The notes under the pieces: model-generated
What the model saw: only the letters and a program-made list of their open reading frames with translations
What the model was told of the DNA's origin: nothing
The model's database searches: none
Program-made: the position numbers and the translations under genes
Part shown: positions 37,331 through 51,619 of the stretch, piece after piece
Layout: each line of letters starts with the position of its first letter
Numbering within the stretch: position 1 is the stretch's first letter
From: Hippophae tibetana
Lineage: Eukaryota > Streptophyta > Magnoliopsida > Rosales > Elaeagnaceae
NCBI GenBank assembly: GCA_037013495.1
Contig: CM072807.1
Span: forward strand, 5,749,001-5,813,000
Direction of reading: 5' to 3'
Length of the DNA stretch: 64,000 nucleotides

Positions 37331-39004
37331 TTAAGATTGTTAAATAAAAATAATATTTTTTATTTTTTATAAAAGAAATTAAAAAAACAAACTAATAATA
37401 AATTTTTTGTATCGAAAAAAATCATTTTTGAAGAATTAAATAATAAAAATAAATATTATTTATGTTTATTGGATGAAAAATAATATATATATATAATAAT
37501 AAATACATAACATTTTTTATATTAAATAATATTGATAGAATTTTATTATAAACTAGCTTCAAATAATAACAATAAATTACAAAATAATTGTAATATTTTA
37601 GATTTTTTGAAATTTAAATAATTTTTATAAAAAAAATTATTGATGTTTTAATATGACAAAATATAATTTAAAGATGAAACATAAAATATATAATACATTA
37701 TTTATAATTAGTATGAGTTTAAATATAATTAAATCTATAAACAAAATTTAAAAATATTATATTTTTATGTTTTTATTAAAATAAGGTATATAATTTTAAA
37801 GAAATAAACAAATAATACAATTTCTCTCCTTATCTCAACTCATGTAAAATATTGATCCCTATTTTTCATTTTATTATCCTAATAGTTATCTTCAATTGGA
37901 TAATCTCAGTATGAATTTGCTTAGAGAAAAAATGACAATCCTATTCTTTATTATGTTCAAATTGATACTTTAGTCACACATAATTTAAGAGTTAAATATC
38001 TATAATTTCACTATTTATAATAATTATGCATTTTAAGTACTCGTTTTTAATACTTGTGTGTTGATTAAAATGTTTATTTTAATAAATTATAAAGATTAAA
38101 AATGTTTACTTTTTATAATAACAAGATTAATATGATATAATTTATAAATTACAATACCAAAATTTATTTTAAAAAATTATGTGATTTATGATATATAATT
38201 CAATGATTATAAAATTAATATAATTCTTGGATAAAAATTATAAGATTTTTAGAAAAATATTGACAAGATAATAAAAATGGTAGATTTAAAACTCATAATT
38301 ATAAAATATTATAATTTTTGTCATTTTATTCTCAACAAAAAGTTGTGTATATTATTTTACATTAAATTTTATCTAATTAAATATTGTCTAAACTCATTTA
38401 ATATAATATCTTATATAATTAAATTCCGTTTAACATTATTATAATGCTATGTTTATTAAGTTTAATTTTATGACGTAAACACTTTATATATAGAGTTTTA
38501 TTTTTAAAACTTATCAAGAAAAAAAATATTTATTTTTCATACAACATAAATAAATATATGTTTTTTAATGTTATTAGAAAATAAATATTTTTTTATTATT
38601 AAAAGATTAAAAATAAAATTAATTAAATAATTTATATATTTTTATTATTATAAATTTGTAGTATATCAATTTTCAAAAAATATTTAAGCCATATAATAAA
38701 AAGGGGTATAGTTAACTAGCTATCTCACTATCTTTTCTACTACAATTCAAATTTCTTTTGCTTTTGAGAGATGAGAGTCTAAAAAAGTTAGCTATACTTG
38801 CTGGAAAGTAGGTGGGTAAAGCTCTCACGGGCTTGAACTCCAACCCCTCCCACCACAATGTTGTGGTTCATCTCCCGCCATGATATTTTAGTGTTTTTAG
38901 TTGATTTGTAGGTAAGACATGTGTTGAATTTAATTTTAACAAATTAGATAAAATTTAGGATGTTGGATATTTATACATTTGAGTTTAGATGAATTTTATA
39001 TATA

Positions 39005-39163
39005 TCGAAATCAATTTTGATAAATAGAATCATCAATAAAATAAATTTCAATATAATTATATAATTTAATTAGATGTGTTCAATCGAAATCAATTTTGAT
39101 CAATAGAATCATGGATAAAATAAATTTTGATATAATTATATAATTTAATTAGATGTGTTCAAT
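39005..39163. repeat. Tandem duplication, 79-base period
   Basis: The phrase 'cgaaatcaattttgat(a/c)aat' occurs at 39006 and 39085, and both units end 'aattagatgtgttcaat'. The flanks (38930-39360) share vocabulary with the minisatellite at 23225-23870. Confidence 0.8.
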
Positions 39164-42100
39164 TTAACTAATTATTTAATTAATGTACAATCACAAAATA
39201 ATTAATTTAAAAATTATTCAATTTAATTAAATATATGTCTAATTCAATCGATTAAAGTGAAACTGTTGATCGATACAACTTTAATCAAATAAATAGTTGT
39301 TTAATTTTTGTCGTTCAAATTTAATAAATATTTATTCGAATTTTAATTTGATCAATAAAAATTAATTTTTTTTATTATAATGTAGTGAGAATTATCATAT
39401 TTAATTTTATTTATTTTGAACTGAAACATGATTATTGCAAGATATAACTCTTATGCTAATCATTACAATAACAAGTATGAGATTGATAAATTTGAATTAT
39501 TATTATTTTTATTTTGATATTTTTTAGACTATTATTTAATAGTAGTGGTACATCTTAATTATCTAAATTTATTGATATTATTGTTAAAATTGATCAAAAC
39601 ATGTTTCATTAACTTAAATAAAAACAATCCAAAGATACAAATTGAAAATAAAAGTAAAAAAAAAATACCAAAAATATGTATAATTTTTTTTTTGGAAAAT
39701 AACATGAATGACATTACTTAATTTTTTTAAAAACTATATGTGTTTATATATTTTTATTATTAAAAAATTAAGATTAATTATTTCTTATTAAAATTTATAA
39801 TAAGTGTTATGTTTATTATTAAGTGTTTAATATTGTTATTTTATGTAATTTTTTAAGTTTATTTTACATTTATTATTAATTACATCTTATTTTATTATCA
39901 TTAAATAAATTTATATTAATAAATTATAATGGTAATAATAATAATTTAAGTTAGTGGTAATATGAATACTTAAAAATGATATTAAATCTGATTAAACTGT
40001 ACTTATATTATTCATAATATTACATATTTTAATTTTTTTTCCCGATGGCTTAGAGAGTATTCAATAATTTTATTGGAGTTTTAAAATATAAAGGTATTTA
40101 ATTATAATTTTTAAAGAAGTTAAAAAAAAATTATTATATTTAATTAAATTTTTTAAGTCTTTAATATACAACTGGATTTAAAAAGTGATTGATTTTAAAG
40201 CATTTTAAAAAATTTACTAATTTTGATAAATTTTAATGATCCTTTTAGTTAAAGTTATACCTAAAAATCTAACTCAATATTCCCTCAATCTTAACGATTT
40301 CTAATATTTTACAATGATTTTTATTTTTTTATTTTCTCTCCAACATTATCTATGATCCATTAACTTATTGTCTATATAAATCCCTAAAAGTTTATAAAAT
40401 AAAACCTATTAGAGTTCATAATATTTTACCAAAATTTAGAAGTCTTTAAAAGTTCATAAAAATATTTAAATGTTATAAATTTTCAAAAAAAATAAAAATA
40501 TTAATTACATCATCCTTTATTTTATAATATTTAATTATAATAATTTAATTAAAATTTAACATTATAGATAAAAATTGATGATAACATTACCCCATTGAAG
40601 TAATATTAAAAAAACATTTCATAACAAAAATATTAAAAAAACATAGCCCATTTAAAGAGAAAATGTTACCTATAATATATCTTGTATGTCCCCTATTAAT
40701 ATTTTTTTTCTTTTTTATAAAAGTAAAGAGTTAAAATAATTATATTTCACTAACTATTTGTACCTTATTTACGAATTTTGTTAGTCCTCCACCATTGAAT
40801 AATGTAGCACAAAAAAACTGAATAAATAATATGCAAAATAGTTAATTAAAGGAATAAATGATTTGAAATAAAAAGCTACGAAATAAATGTAAATAAATTT
40901 AAATATTTTTGGCCAAAAAAGTTACTTAACCAATTAAAAATATGTAAAATAGTAAAAATTATATCTTTAAAATCTATAATCATAAAAATAATATTTCTAG
41001 TACATATAATTTTATTATAAAAAAATTAACACATTTTATTTTAAACACTATTTAAATTAAACTATAATATTTAAATTAAACCATAATATCCATTCATTTA
41101 ATTTCTACCAACCTCTTTGATAATATGATCAAGTTTCAAAGAATCATGCCTAATCTCAAGGAAAAACAGGTAATACATTAAAGGTCACCCCAAATCCAAA
41201 ACACCGGTGGTGTAACTAGTTCTGTTAAATTTTTCCATTTGGTAATAAAATTATTTTATTAATAAATTAAATATAAATATTTATTTATGATTTATAATCT
41301 AAATTAATTATTTTTTATTGAAATGCAAGTCACAACTCACAAGAAACATGGCTAGGGGAGACCGACCATACCTAGATAATTATATATGATATGAGAAGCT
41401 TTGACTTTTTGTGAGTGAGGATCATAAACAGTCTAAATGAGATGACAAATATATTATTTTAAAAACAAAGTAAAAGTAATCAAAATACATTATTTTAACA
41501 TTAAATTTTTTTTATACGTTCAACGTATGTTACTTTGTGAAAGCTCCTTACTACCTTTTCCATATTATAAGAAATTCCATTATTGTAGTGATCACAAAGC
41601 TTTATTTTATTGAAATCTTTTTATTCTTATTTTAATAATTTAATAAATTATCTAGTCTATATATAATATATATAGTTGAAAATAATGAATAAATTTCTAT
41701 AATTTATACTGTATTTAAAAGTACGTGCACGAATTTTTCTTATTAAAAAATGTCTTCAGCGTTTCACTTTTTCCTTTTATTTAAATGTTAAATCATTTTC
41801 CACAGTAAAAACTACTGTTCTCTCACACTTGGAAGTCCTTTAATTACTATTTGATATATATTTAAAAAGTTCAGATTCAAATGATATAGAAATTAAACAT
41901 TAATTAAAAAATAAATAATATAATATTACATATTAATTTTATTAGTTGGTATCTTAAAAAAGTGATTTGCAATTGTCTTTTTTAATTTTTTTTATTGTAT
42001 TTATATTTCACTTTAATAAATTAGATTATCATATTATAACTTATTATTTCTTTATCTATTTCTACCGGCGTTGAAATTGACACTAATATTATATCGTTAC

Positions 42101-42398
42101 CCGAAACTCAAAGGATTTAAATGGAAAGACGTAAAATGAGCACATGAAGAAACAAACAATTTAATATGATTAGATCTTTTTTGCCTTAACGTTCTCTTTT
42201 TCCGTGATTAAGGTTGTAATATATTATAACCATTGATGAATTGTTCCAGCTGACTTGCTGTGATTCAGGAATTTCTTATTTCTCCTCTAACATCTATTAT
42301 GATTATTCTAGAGCAATCCTCATTTCTTCAATTCAGCTACATCTTTTAGTTCCCTTCAATAATTGTTTCTTTGTAGATCTCTCTATATTCATAAAGAA

Positions 42399-45300
42399 AT
42401 GTCATCATTACCAGAAACAAGACCACCATTACCTTTTCTCTTCAGAAGGCATTCAAGTAAAGAAATCAAGAACTTAGCTTCAGTTTCCAGCAGTTTTTTA
42501 CCTGCCTTTGGTACTGTGGTGGATGAAGGACACTTCAATAAGCTCAAAAAATTTGTTGTTGCTCCTTATGATAGGAGATACAGGTCATTCAAAATTCTTT
42601 TATATAATTTAATTCCTAATTAAAATAAAAATATTTTTTTTTTCTGTCAACTTATATATGTATGATCTCTTGATATATATGTATGATCTCAAAATATATC
42701 TGATGTGTTTTTCCAAATTGGTGCAGGTGGTGGCAAACCTTTCTGGTTGTATTGGTCGTATACTCAGCATGGGCATCTCCATTTGAACTAGCTTTTAAGA
42801 AAGCAGCAACTGGGTCTCTTCTCAAGGTTGATCTGGTTGTTGATGCTTTCTTTGCAACTGATATAATCTTGACCTTCTTTGTGGCTTACTTAGATAAGTC
42901 AACTTATCTTCTAATTGATGATCACAAGAAAATTGCTGCAAGGTATTTATTTCAGATTATTTGTAAATTTAATTGTTAATTAACGTTTCAAAAAAAGGTC
43001 TAAATTGAGTTTAACTTTTTTTTCTTTCCCCCTCTGGGATTCAGATATGTTACAAAAATTTGGTTCACTATGGATGTAGCATCAACCCTACCATTTCAGG
43101 TCATCCAAAAAATCTTTACTGGTAAAACGAACGAAGGTGAGGTCTTTGGTTTTCTCAATCTGCTTCGGCTCTGGCGACTCAGGCGTGTTAGTCAATTCTT
43201 CACCAGGCTAGAGAAAGATACACGTTTTAGCTACTTTTTGACAAGAACCATTAAGCTGATCTGTGTAAGTGATGACCTAAATTTAATACAATTAACATCT
43301 TTTGTAAAATAAAAAAGAGTAAACTACATCAATTACAAACAAAGGAACTTAATTACCTTATTGGTCTATTCTAAGGACCTCAATAACAATTTTATATTTT
43401 ATTTATTTACAGCATCAATTTTTGCATACAGGTCACACTATTTGCAGTGCACTCAGCTGGTTGTTTCTATTTTTGGTTGGCAACCCATCACAAATCAGCA
43501 AAACAAACATGGATAGGTGAAGTGGTTGAGGACTTTAAGCAAAGAAGTATCTGGTTGGGCTATACTTATTCTATGTATTGGTCTATTGTCACTCTCACTA
43601 CTGTTGGTTATGGCGATTTGCATGCAATGAATACAGGGGAAAAGGTCTTTAATATGTTCTACATGCTCTTCAACATTGGCCTCACTGCTTATTTGATAGG
43701 AAACATGACAAATTTAGTTGTCCACAGCGCCGTCCGAACTTTCTTCATGGTAGTTTATTATTTATGTAATAATCCCTCCTAGTTTTCTTAAATCTACTCT
43801 GGCCTTAATAAAGAGAACCCCAAAAGTATGTTAATAATATTATTGTATAATGTTTTATGCAGAGAGATGCCATCAATGAAGTACTGAGATATGCAAGCAA
43901 GAACAGGCTTCCAGAAGGCCTGAAGGAGCAAATGTTATCACACTTGCAACTCAAGTTCAAAACAGCAGAATTAAAGCAAGAAGAAGTGCTAGAGACACTG
44001 CCTAAAGCAATAAGATCTAGCATTTCCCAGCATCTATTCCGTGGAACTGTTGAAAAGACCTACCTGTTTAAAGGAGTCTCAGAAGACTTAATTGCTCAAT
44101 TGGTAAAACTATCCATTTTCTATCATTGACCTAATTTTGGCTATAATAAAACAAGAAGATTAAAGCCTCAAAAGGATGATGATGACAACTTGCCCACTTA
44201 GCTAGTCTCTAGGTTACTACCCGTTTGTTTAAAATTAAAGATTATTGTTCATAGTATACCAATGTTAAAAAAAAGGCATTTGAAAGTGCCAAGTGTAATG
44301 TGATTTCATTCCCGTTAACCATTTTTTTTTCATTTAAATGCTTGAAAAAATTTCCAAATGATCATAACCTCATAGCATTTGTTTACACAGGTGTCTGAGA
44401 TGAAAGCAGAATATTTTCCACCAAAGGTTGATATAATTTTACAAAATGAAGTTCCAACTGACTTCTACATTTTGGTATCTGGTTCAGTGGTATGACATCT
44501 CTCCTAGTGACATGCTTATCCTATATGCAAATTTATTTAAATAACACAACTTTTATCTGAAACTGCAGGATGTACTGCTATACAAGAATGGAACAGAGCA
44601 GGTATTTTTGAGAAGCTTTTTTATTTTTATTTATGGTTGACTTTTTATTAGTGTAGTGATATATCTTTCCAAACAGGTCTTAGTACTCCAGGAGTAGAAA
44701 AATATGTTTAAGCTTGGGGACATGTGTTTAATCCTTAAGACCATGGCCAAATGTAAAATAATAAGCAGGACAAAACAATTAACGATTTAAAATTGTACTT
44801 TAAGAAAAGGTCAAGAGATTTACATGATTGGTAGAATATACTGGCACTGGTTGTAAAAGCTAAGTGACTATTCTATCTTTCTCATGAAGGGCCCAAACAT
44901 CTGTCACGGACATAAGCATTAACGAGCACTTCTATGTATCTCAAACTTAAAATTTCTTCAAAACCTACATGTAATACAATAATTAGATGAAATAAACAAA
45001 TCCTAATTGTTTCGTACAATCATATTCTAATACTTTCAAAAACATATCAAGTTAAAAAGAAACGAAACAAAGATGATGTTAAAAGTTGTGATACCAACTT
45101 TTCTAAAAGGTTAAGTTATTGTGAGTAGGATTAAACTATACTTTTATACATTTGTTATTTTGTTATTTTCTTATAAGTGTCAACTCTATACACTATGTAG
45201 ACTAAACATTTACAATTTAATAATTGGGGTTATTAGTAGAGATAACAATGGTTTGGATACGATACGTTATTTAAAGTCTAATTTGATATTTTGATATGTT

Positions 45301-48300
45301 GATGAGATGAATCGAATCAGTTATAATCTGTCGATTAATGGATATCTTTCCTTATCCGAATTGTTCAAAAAAATTATTTGTTTTCTAAAAGTAAAACATT
45401 AGTTGACGTAATAGTGATGAATTACATATTTTATATTGATAAATTAAATAATAATAATAGAACATTATATATTATAAAATACACTTTCTTACTTTTTTTT
45501 ATAAGCTTTCTTATTTATTTATAATAAATATACTTCAACACCTACTTAATTTTTCATTAATGTTATAATTATATAAATTTCAAAAAACTTTAATACTTTT
45601 ATAATAAATTTTGGATAATAATATTACTACAATTATTTTTCATTAATTACAACTTATTTATTAATAATGATACTACAATGTAAAAAATTTTAGGGATGTA
45701 ATAGACTTTTTATACATTTTTATTGTTGTAATATCATTATCCTAAATTGTTTTACATTATTAACCTGATTGCATATAAAATTTTAAATGAAGTATAATTT
45801 ACATATTCATTTAATAAAATTTGATCGCATATTCATTTTTATTGAGATTTTTTTATTTACAAATAAAAAAATAAAATTTGAGTAACAAAAATTAAAAAAA
45901 AATATCATTTATAATAAATAGTCATGAATATGATAAATTTAAATTTTGATTTAACAAAATTTAAATAATTAGATAAATTTATGAAAATTGTGTGTGAGAG
46001 AGAAAGTTAGGTTTGTAAAAATATAAGAGTGAGAAATTTTAAAATGATTATTCATAATATAATTTTTTTAAATAAATAGTTGTAAAATTAAGAAAGTATG
46101 TTTGAAAAATGTGTTTCTATTTAGATTTGTATTAGTCCACGAATCGATCTAAATCTGTTGATCTTGTATGTGGATTATGATCCGATCAGATTTAAAAGTG
46201 ATTAATTTTGATCTGATTTAGAATGAAAAGTGATTAATTTTGATCTGATTTAGAATGTATCACATGGAACAAATATGTATAGAGTTTCGATCAGATGAAT
46301 CTTTTTACCATCCCTAGTTGCTAGAGCTTGAATACAAAATCTCAAACTCTGTTACTATATTAGAACTTGTTGAATAACAACTTTCTCAAAAAATTAAATT
46401 ATTGAAAAGAGAGTCAATTATATTTTTATGTATTTACCATAGTATAATAGATATCCCAAACTAACAAGTATCAACTAAAACAGTTATGCAGAAAATATTT
46501 GGAGAATAACGTCCAGTTTATATTTTAAGTAGCAAGAATAATCCTCAGTAATTTGTAACAAATCCTGACCCACTTTCCCAGGCGCAATGTTAATTAAGAG
46601 ATTCATACAAAAAACAAATGTTTAAAGAAACCATTTTTGAAGCATAGAAGAGTTAAAGTAGTTGGGCTTGCTAATGATAAATAGAACAATATCTGCCTTA
46701 ACAATTCATTATGGCATGACATACGACTGATATGATTTTTTTGTCAGCTTTTGATAAAATTAAGTTCTTCGGAGATGGCCGGCGAAATTGGGGTACTTTT
46801 CAATATTCCACAACCTTTTACAGTTAGAACTAAAAGGCTATCTCAGGTTATCCGGATGAGCCATCAACATTTCAAGCAAATAGTGCAGCCACAGAGTGAA
46901 GATGGGAAGACCGTTGTCTTCAACTTCGTTGAGGTTTGTAGGAAATAAAACTCCAAAACATGAGGCCCATAATTATTTTCTAAAAACAGCTATATATATG
47001 CCTAGAAATAGTATAAGATCTTAATTTTCAGAATCATCTTAGTTTTTAGAAATAGCACCTTAGAACTCATATATGATCGGGAATGAGGTGAAATGAAATC
47101 TTGAGACATCATCCATATTCACGCACTCAATATAGCTATAAATTTTGGCTCTATATTAGTATCTTTTATAGTTTCCCCAGTAAAGCATATTAAACCAAAT
47201 GCCTTATTTACGCTGATTCTTTCACTCTCAGCATTTGAAGGACTTAAAACAAGAGATGCTGGAAGAAATATCTTATTTAACAGAGATTCTAGATGACATA
47301 AACATAGAGGTTTGAAATCATTCTTTTATTCTTGTTTCCCCCCCTCTTTTTAAGCAAAACAGAAAATGCCACATGAAGAAATATAGAGTTTTATAGTATG
47401 ACTGTACCATAGCAGTATGTAAAAGATAATTTTTGTTTAACTCAGATGACACAAAGGACTACAATCTTGAAATTTGAGGATCATTATCGACATGAATAGT
47501 ATAAAGCCAATATCATTTGTGTCAATATGCACGCAATATAATTTAGCAAAAAAAAAAAATGCATGCAATATGTCAGACAATCACATAAGAATTTGCAGAA
47601 TTCACCAAACTTCTTGTCAAGAGATGCTACATCATCATTGTTGATTGCATGTTCGCAGAAAACCTCATAAAATAAATTGCAATGCACAAAACAAATACCA
47701 CACCCTTAAAATAAAGGATCGACTTGTTTAATAATCATATATTCCCGTAAATGTGCATGATTCACTTTCAAACAGTACAAAGGGAAAAGGAACATGTGAT
47801 GGAAATCACATCACCACTATAAAATGTGCATTGCAAGTTCAAATTTAAATATTCTAATACCAATTTATGGCAAATTTTTATTCAAGCTACTAGTAGTGGC
47901 CCACGACTGATCACTACAAGCCTTTGCAGGGACGAGAACCAAACCAGGATCAACACAAGCATGAAGCATTGAGTCATGAGAATGTGAATGCAAGTAGAAC
48001 AGGTAAACTCAAGCCACATCTGAGTCACAACAAGTACATGTATTGCAATGGTGTACTAGGAGCAATCTTAAGAACTAAAATTCCAGGTTAAGGGCAACAG
48101 TTTGAGTTAACCAACTAGATATTTCTAACTGGATACATGGACACATGTAGAGATGTAAAATGGGTTGTCTCATCTCGTGTGTTATTTAGTGTTTTTAATG
48201 AGCTCGTGGTGTAATATTGTATCATTTTATTTATATTATAGGTCCTAATGGACATAACTCTAAACAAATGTTTTATCATTTTTCTTATTAAACTTATATT

Positions 48301-49234
48301 ATAAATTATCATATCATATTTTTTATTATTTTTGTATTATTACTTATCTCATTTAGATCCATTAGAAATAAATGCTATAACTCAATTAGTACTATTTCAT
48401 TATCATTTCATCTCGTTAAAAATTAAGTAAGATAAGATAAGATGAGTTTTGAAGATTAATGGATTGTCTAATGAATCTTATTAATATTTTATCTCAATTT
48501 ACACCTCAAGTCACATTGTTATTCTTCAACTAGAGGCTCCACATTTCTTTTATTATTTATGATCTAAGTGTTTAAGCAAATAGAAGCTTTAGCTTCTTTA
48601 ATCTAATTTCATCTGTGTCTGGATTATGAATTAATGCTATCTTTATAGATGATTTTCAGATAAATATATTAGGTTTATTCTTGTTATTTTTGCCATGCAG
48701 GAACACCAGAAAATTCACCACCAGTCAGAGTAATAATTCATGGGCATAATCTAAACGAAAATACTGCAGAAGGTGACACAACAGGGAAGCTTATACATTT
48801 GCCTGATTCACTTGAAGGCCTTTTCAGATTAGCAGGTAAATCACACTTTAAATGCATAGTCCTAAAAGAGCCTGAAAAACTAGTAATTATGTCTAATGTC
48901 TTTTTCAGAACAGAGGGATTAATCAAAAAATGAAACCCCAATACTACATTAACTTAACACAATAATTTACTAATCATTACCCAGAAAGTCAATCCTGATT
49001 CACAGAAAATTTGGGGATCACTCTTGCCTCTTCTCTCATATCAATCACATTTGCATCATTATTGGTAAACAGAACGAAAGCATATATATATATATATATA
49101 TACCCTTTAATATCCCTCAATTCTACGCAGAGAAAAAGTTTGGTAAAAGAGGAAGCACAATTCTCATGGCTGATGGCTCAGAGGTGGAAGAATTAGATGC
49201 CATAAGAGAGAATGACCACCTGTATCTCTTTTAA
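42399..49234 (+). CDS. KAT3: Shaker-type potassium channel subunit, KAT3/KC1 class
   Basis: Twelve exons (42399-42583, 42727-42942, 43045-43264, 43432-43749, 43863-44102, 44391-44489, 44569-44601, 46748-46933, 47232-47309, 47930-48002, 48701-48835, 49131-49234) join to 628 residues. KC1-type subunits do not usually form channels alone. They join AKT1 or KAT subunits in the plasma membrane and shift gating so that K+ uptake does not leak. The product has six membrane segments, an S4 with R175, R178, R180 and R181 in '[10 protein letters not shown]', and an intact filter 'TTVGYGD' at 263-269. A C-linker and a cyclic-nucleotide-binding fold follow ('[20 protein letters not shown]'). The KHA domain closes the protein ('[18 protein letters not shown]' to 'ENDHLYLF'), with no ankyrin repeats. 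The N-terminal '[12 protein letters not shown]' and overall length fit KAT3 better than KAT1 or AKT1. Exon 7 is only 33 bases and is followed by a 2.1 kb intron holding a hAT-like insertion. Confidence 0.92.
45237..46316. mobile_element. Candidate non-autonomous hAT-like element in channel intron 7
   Basis: The left end reads 'tagagataacaatgg' and the right end, inverted, reads 'tagggatggtaaaaa', an imperfect hAT-style terminal repeat. The 8 bases outside the two ends are gttattag and gttgctag, which match at six of eight positions and differ only by transitions, as expected of an old 8-base target duplication. The interior is AT-rich and non-coding and includes a 32-base tandem duplication. 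It sits wholly inside the 2146-base intron 7 and accounts for half its length. Confidence 0.5.
46194..46257. repeat. Tandem duplication, 32-base period
   Basis: Two identical-looking units beginning 'aaaagtgattaattttgatc' at 46194 and 46226, each ending 'tgatttagaatg'. Confidence 0.9.
49083..49102. repeat. (AT)n microsatellite in the last intron of the channel gene
   Basis: Alternating A/T dinucleotides about 30 bases upstream of the final acceptor (tacgcag). Confidence 0.9.
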
Positions 49235-49689
49235 TTGTGAATTTAATATTTGGTTTTTGTCAATCCATAGCAAAGTTTAGTCACAGATTTCAATCATCTT
49301 GTATCCTTTAAGCAGCGTGTTGATAAATGCAATTAATCACAATAGTGTAAAACTTAGAGCATTCAATCCCCATTGTTGAGCATGTTTAACACAGTATAAG
49401 CAGCCTTTTGAAATCGTTCTTTCTCTTCTTCTAAACCTCTCTTCATTTCAAGAAAGGATGATTGATGCAGGGAGTTTTTAAGTTTTTTTGCTTTTAAATG
49501 ATACTGTCGTTTTTCAGCTTTTCATGTTGTTTCTTTTATTTCAACTGGTTCTACTCATTTTATCTTTCTTATTATATTCCTTTTTGTCGTTTAGCCTAAT
49601 TGACTTCCTCGTATAGAATGGGAATGTTCAGTATAAGGGCAGTGTTGATTTTGTTACTTGTAAACCGAAAGAGAGGCTTGATCCTCGAA

Positions 49690-51600
49690 TAGAGAATTTT
49701 CCCTTGGTTTGAACATGTTCTTGTTCAATTTCTCTGATTGAAGTGTGTTGTCTTCAATCTAAAACAACTCCTACGCCAATAAGTATCAGAACATCAGGTC
49801 CTTTGCCTGAGTTTTCGATGTCAAAATCCCATGAGGTCGATTCGTGTAGGGTAGACAATGATCCCTTTGCGAAAGCCTTGTTGCAATACCTCCATGAACA
49901 AGACCTCAAAATAGAGACTCATCACAGAGTTTTCCTCGAAGAATTTTGAACCTCCATTTCACAGATGAAGACTAAAATGGTGACTGAACTTCGAGCTCTG
50001 AAAAACACACCCAACCCATCCAACCTTTAGCCATCCTCTTAGATACCAAAACCGACTCACCCAGACACATCAAACCATCATTTTAGCCAAAACCCAAAAA
50101 GTAAGAATCACACTTAGTTTACATCAGTTCATTGCACACCTCTAACAACCCAACTTCAACAATCTAACCAGAATTGCAAATATGAATACCCACAACAAAA
50201 CTGCAGTGGCTATTGCTGTCGAAACTCAGAGTTCCATGATTTTCGTACTAAAATTAATATACCATGTTATGGAGGGCAAATGAACGTAGCTAAATTTTTG
50301 GGTTGGGTAAAGACCGTGGACAATTTCTATGAGTATATTTAATTACTAGAAGATGGGTAAGTGCAAATGGTAGCTTGTAAACTCAAAGGAACAGCTGGAA
50401 CATGATGGGATAAAATTCAAACCACTAGAAAAAGACATGGTGAGCTACCTATAAATTCTTGGCATTGGATGAAAAGATTGATGCAAGAACAATTTCTACC
50501 CTTTGATTATCTTCAAACTCTGTATAAGTAATACTACCATTGTCATTAAGGAAATAGAAATGTAGCTGAATATGTGAATGAATTCCAAGAATTAAGAATA
50601 AGGAATAACTTAGAGTAAAATGAGTCTCAAAAAGTTTTACGATTCACTTCTAGGAAAGAACCTCTTCGAAACAAGGTTGACATGAAGAATGTTTCTACAT
50701 TTTCAAAGTCAATTACATTTGCACATAGATATGAAGCTTAATTGCAAAGGTTTATAAGGAGTCATTTTTCAAATAAAACACTAGCCACTGATTTTTGAAC
50801 TATCAAACCTTATTCTCCAAACAATTCTCAATTTGACCCTACCCTTAGCAACCGTAAAGGACCAACTGAAACTACCAACAATTCACCACCTACAACCTAA
50901 CCCTAAATAGCCAAACAATCCAAAATCAAACATATATGATACACCAATTGTGGGCAAATGTTTCAAATGCAATCAACAAAGTCATCGTTCTAGTGATTAT
51001 CCCCTGTAAACTTGTTGGAAGGAGTGGAAGATTGGAAAGAGGGTTTTGAGGATGCTAGTGAGGGAGTATTGGATGAGGTAGAAGTGACAGAGGATAAAGG
51101 AGACAAATTCACTCACATTTTATAGAAATTGTTATTGGTGCCAAGAGAATCAAATTATATACAGAAGCATGAAATTTTTAAAACAAGTTGTACAGTTAAC
51201 AAAAAGGTATGCAATGTCATCATTGATGGAAGAAGTAGTAAAAATATGATGAAAGCATTGGGGCTAACTACTATCAAACATCCAAGACTATATAAGGTTG
51301 GTTGGATAAAAAAAATGCCTAAAGTCTATTGACTCTGAGATATGTCAAGCATCTTTATCAATAGGAAGGTATTATTAGGATATCATTGACTGTGATGTCT
51401 TGGAAATGGATGCTTGTCACATCCTCTTGGGAAGGCCAGGGCATTTTGAAAAGACACCATATACAAGGGCAAAGATAACACATATTCATTTAACTAGAAT
51501 GGAAAGAACCACGAGGAATCAAGGTCCCTCAAACTGCTGGTAAGATACCAAAAAAACCAATGTTGTTGAGGTTGATGGGAGTAGAGAATTCATAAAGAAA
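49690..51600 (+). mobile_element. Ty3/gypsy gag-protease fragment, inactivated
   Basis: A primer-site-like 'aagtatcagaaca' lies at 49781. Broken plus-strand frames from about 50280 read a retrotransposon gag ('KLKGTAGTWWDKIQTTRK', 'NRNVAEYVNEFQELR'). A zinc knuckle near 50960 starts 'CFKCNQQSHRSSDY', with tyrosine in place of the final cysteine. A protease follows near 51190-51330 ('VCNVIIDGRSSKNMM', 'HPRLYKVGWIKK') and continues at 51390-51440 with 'MDACHILLGRPGHF'. Many stops are present. Reverse transcriptase is absent: at about 51600 the sequence switches to an oppositely oriented copia piece. LTR borders were not resolved. Confidence 0.78.
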
Positions 51601-51619
51601 CCATGTTCTTAGAAGAAGT

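Larger units (their letters stand above)
36620..42240. other. Long AT-rich intergenic region between AspRS and the potassium channel gene
   Basis: About 5.6 kb without a supportable gene or RNA. It contains one copy of a dispersed repeat (about 36770-37330), a 79-base tandem duplication (39005-39163) within a minisatellite-like block, and otherwise poly-A/T-rich sequence. AspRS and the channel gene diverge here, so promoters for both are expected at the two ends. Confidence 0.55.

Noticed and set aside
43805..44023. 72-codon minus-strand frame over the channel gene
   Set aside because: It overlaps exon 5 of the potassium channel in antisense and has no signature of its own.
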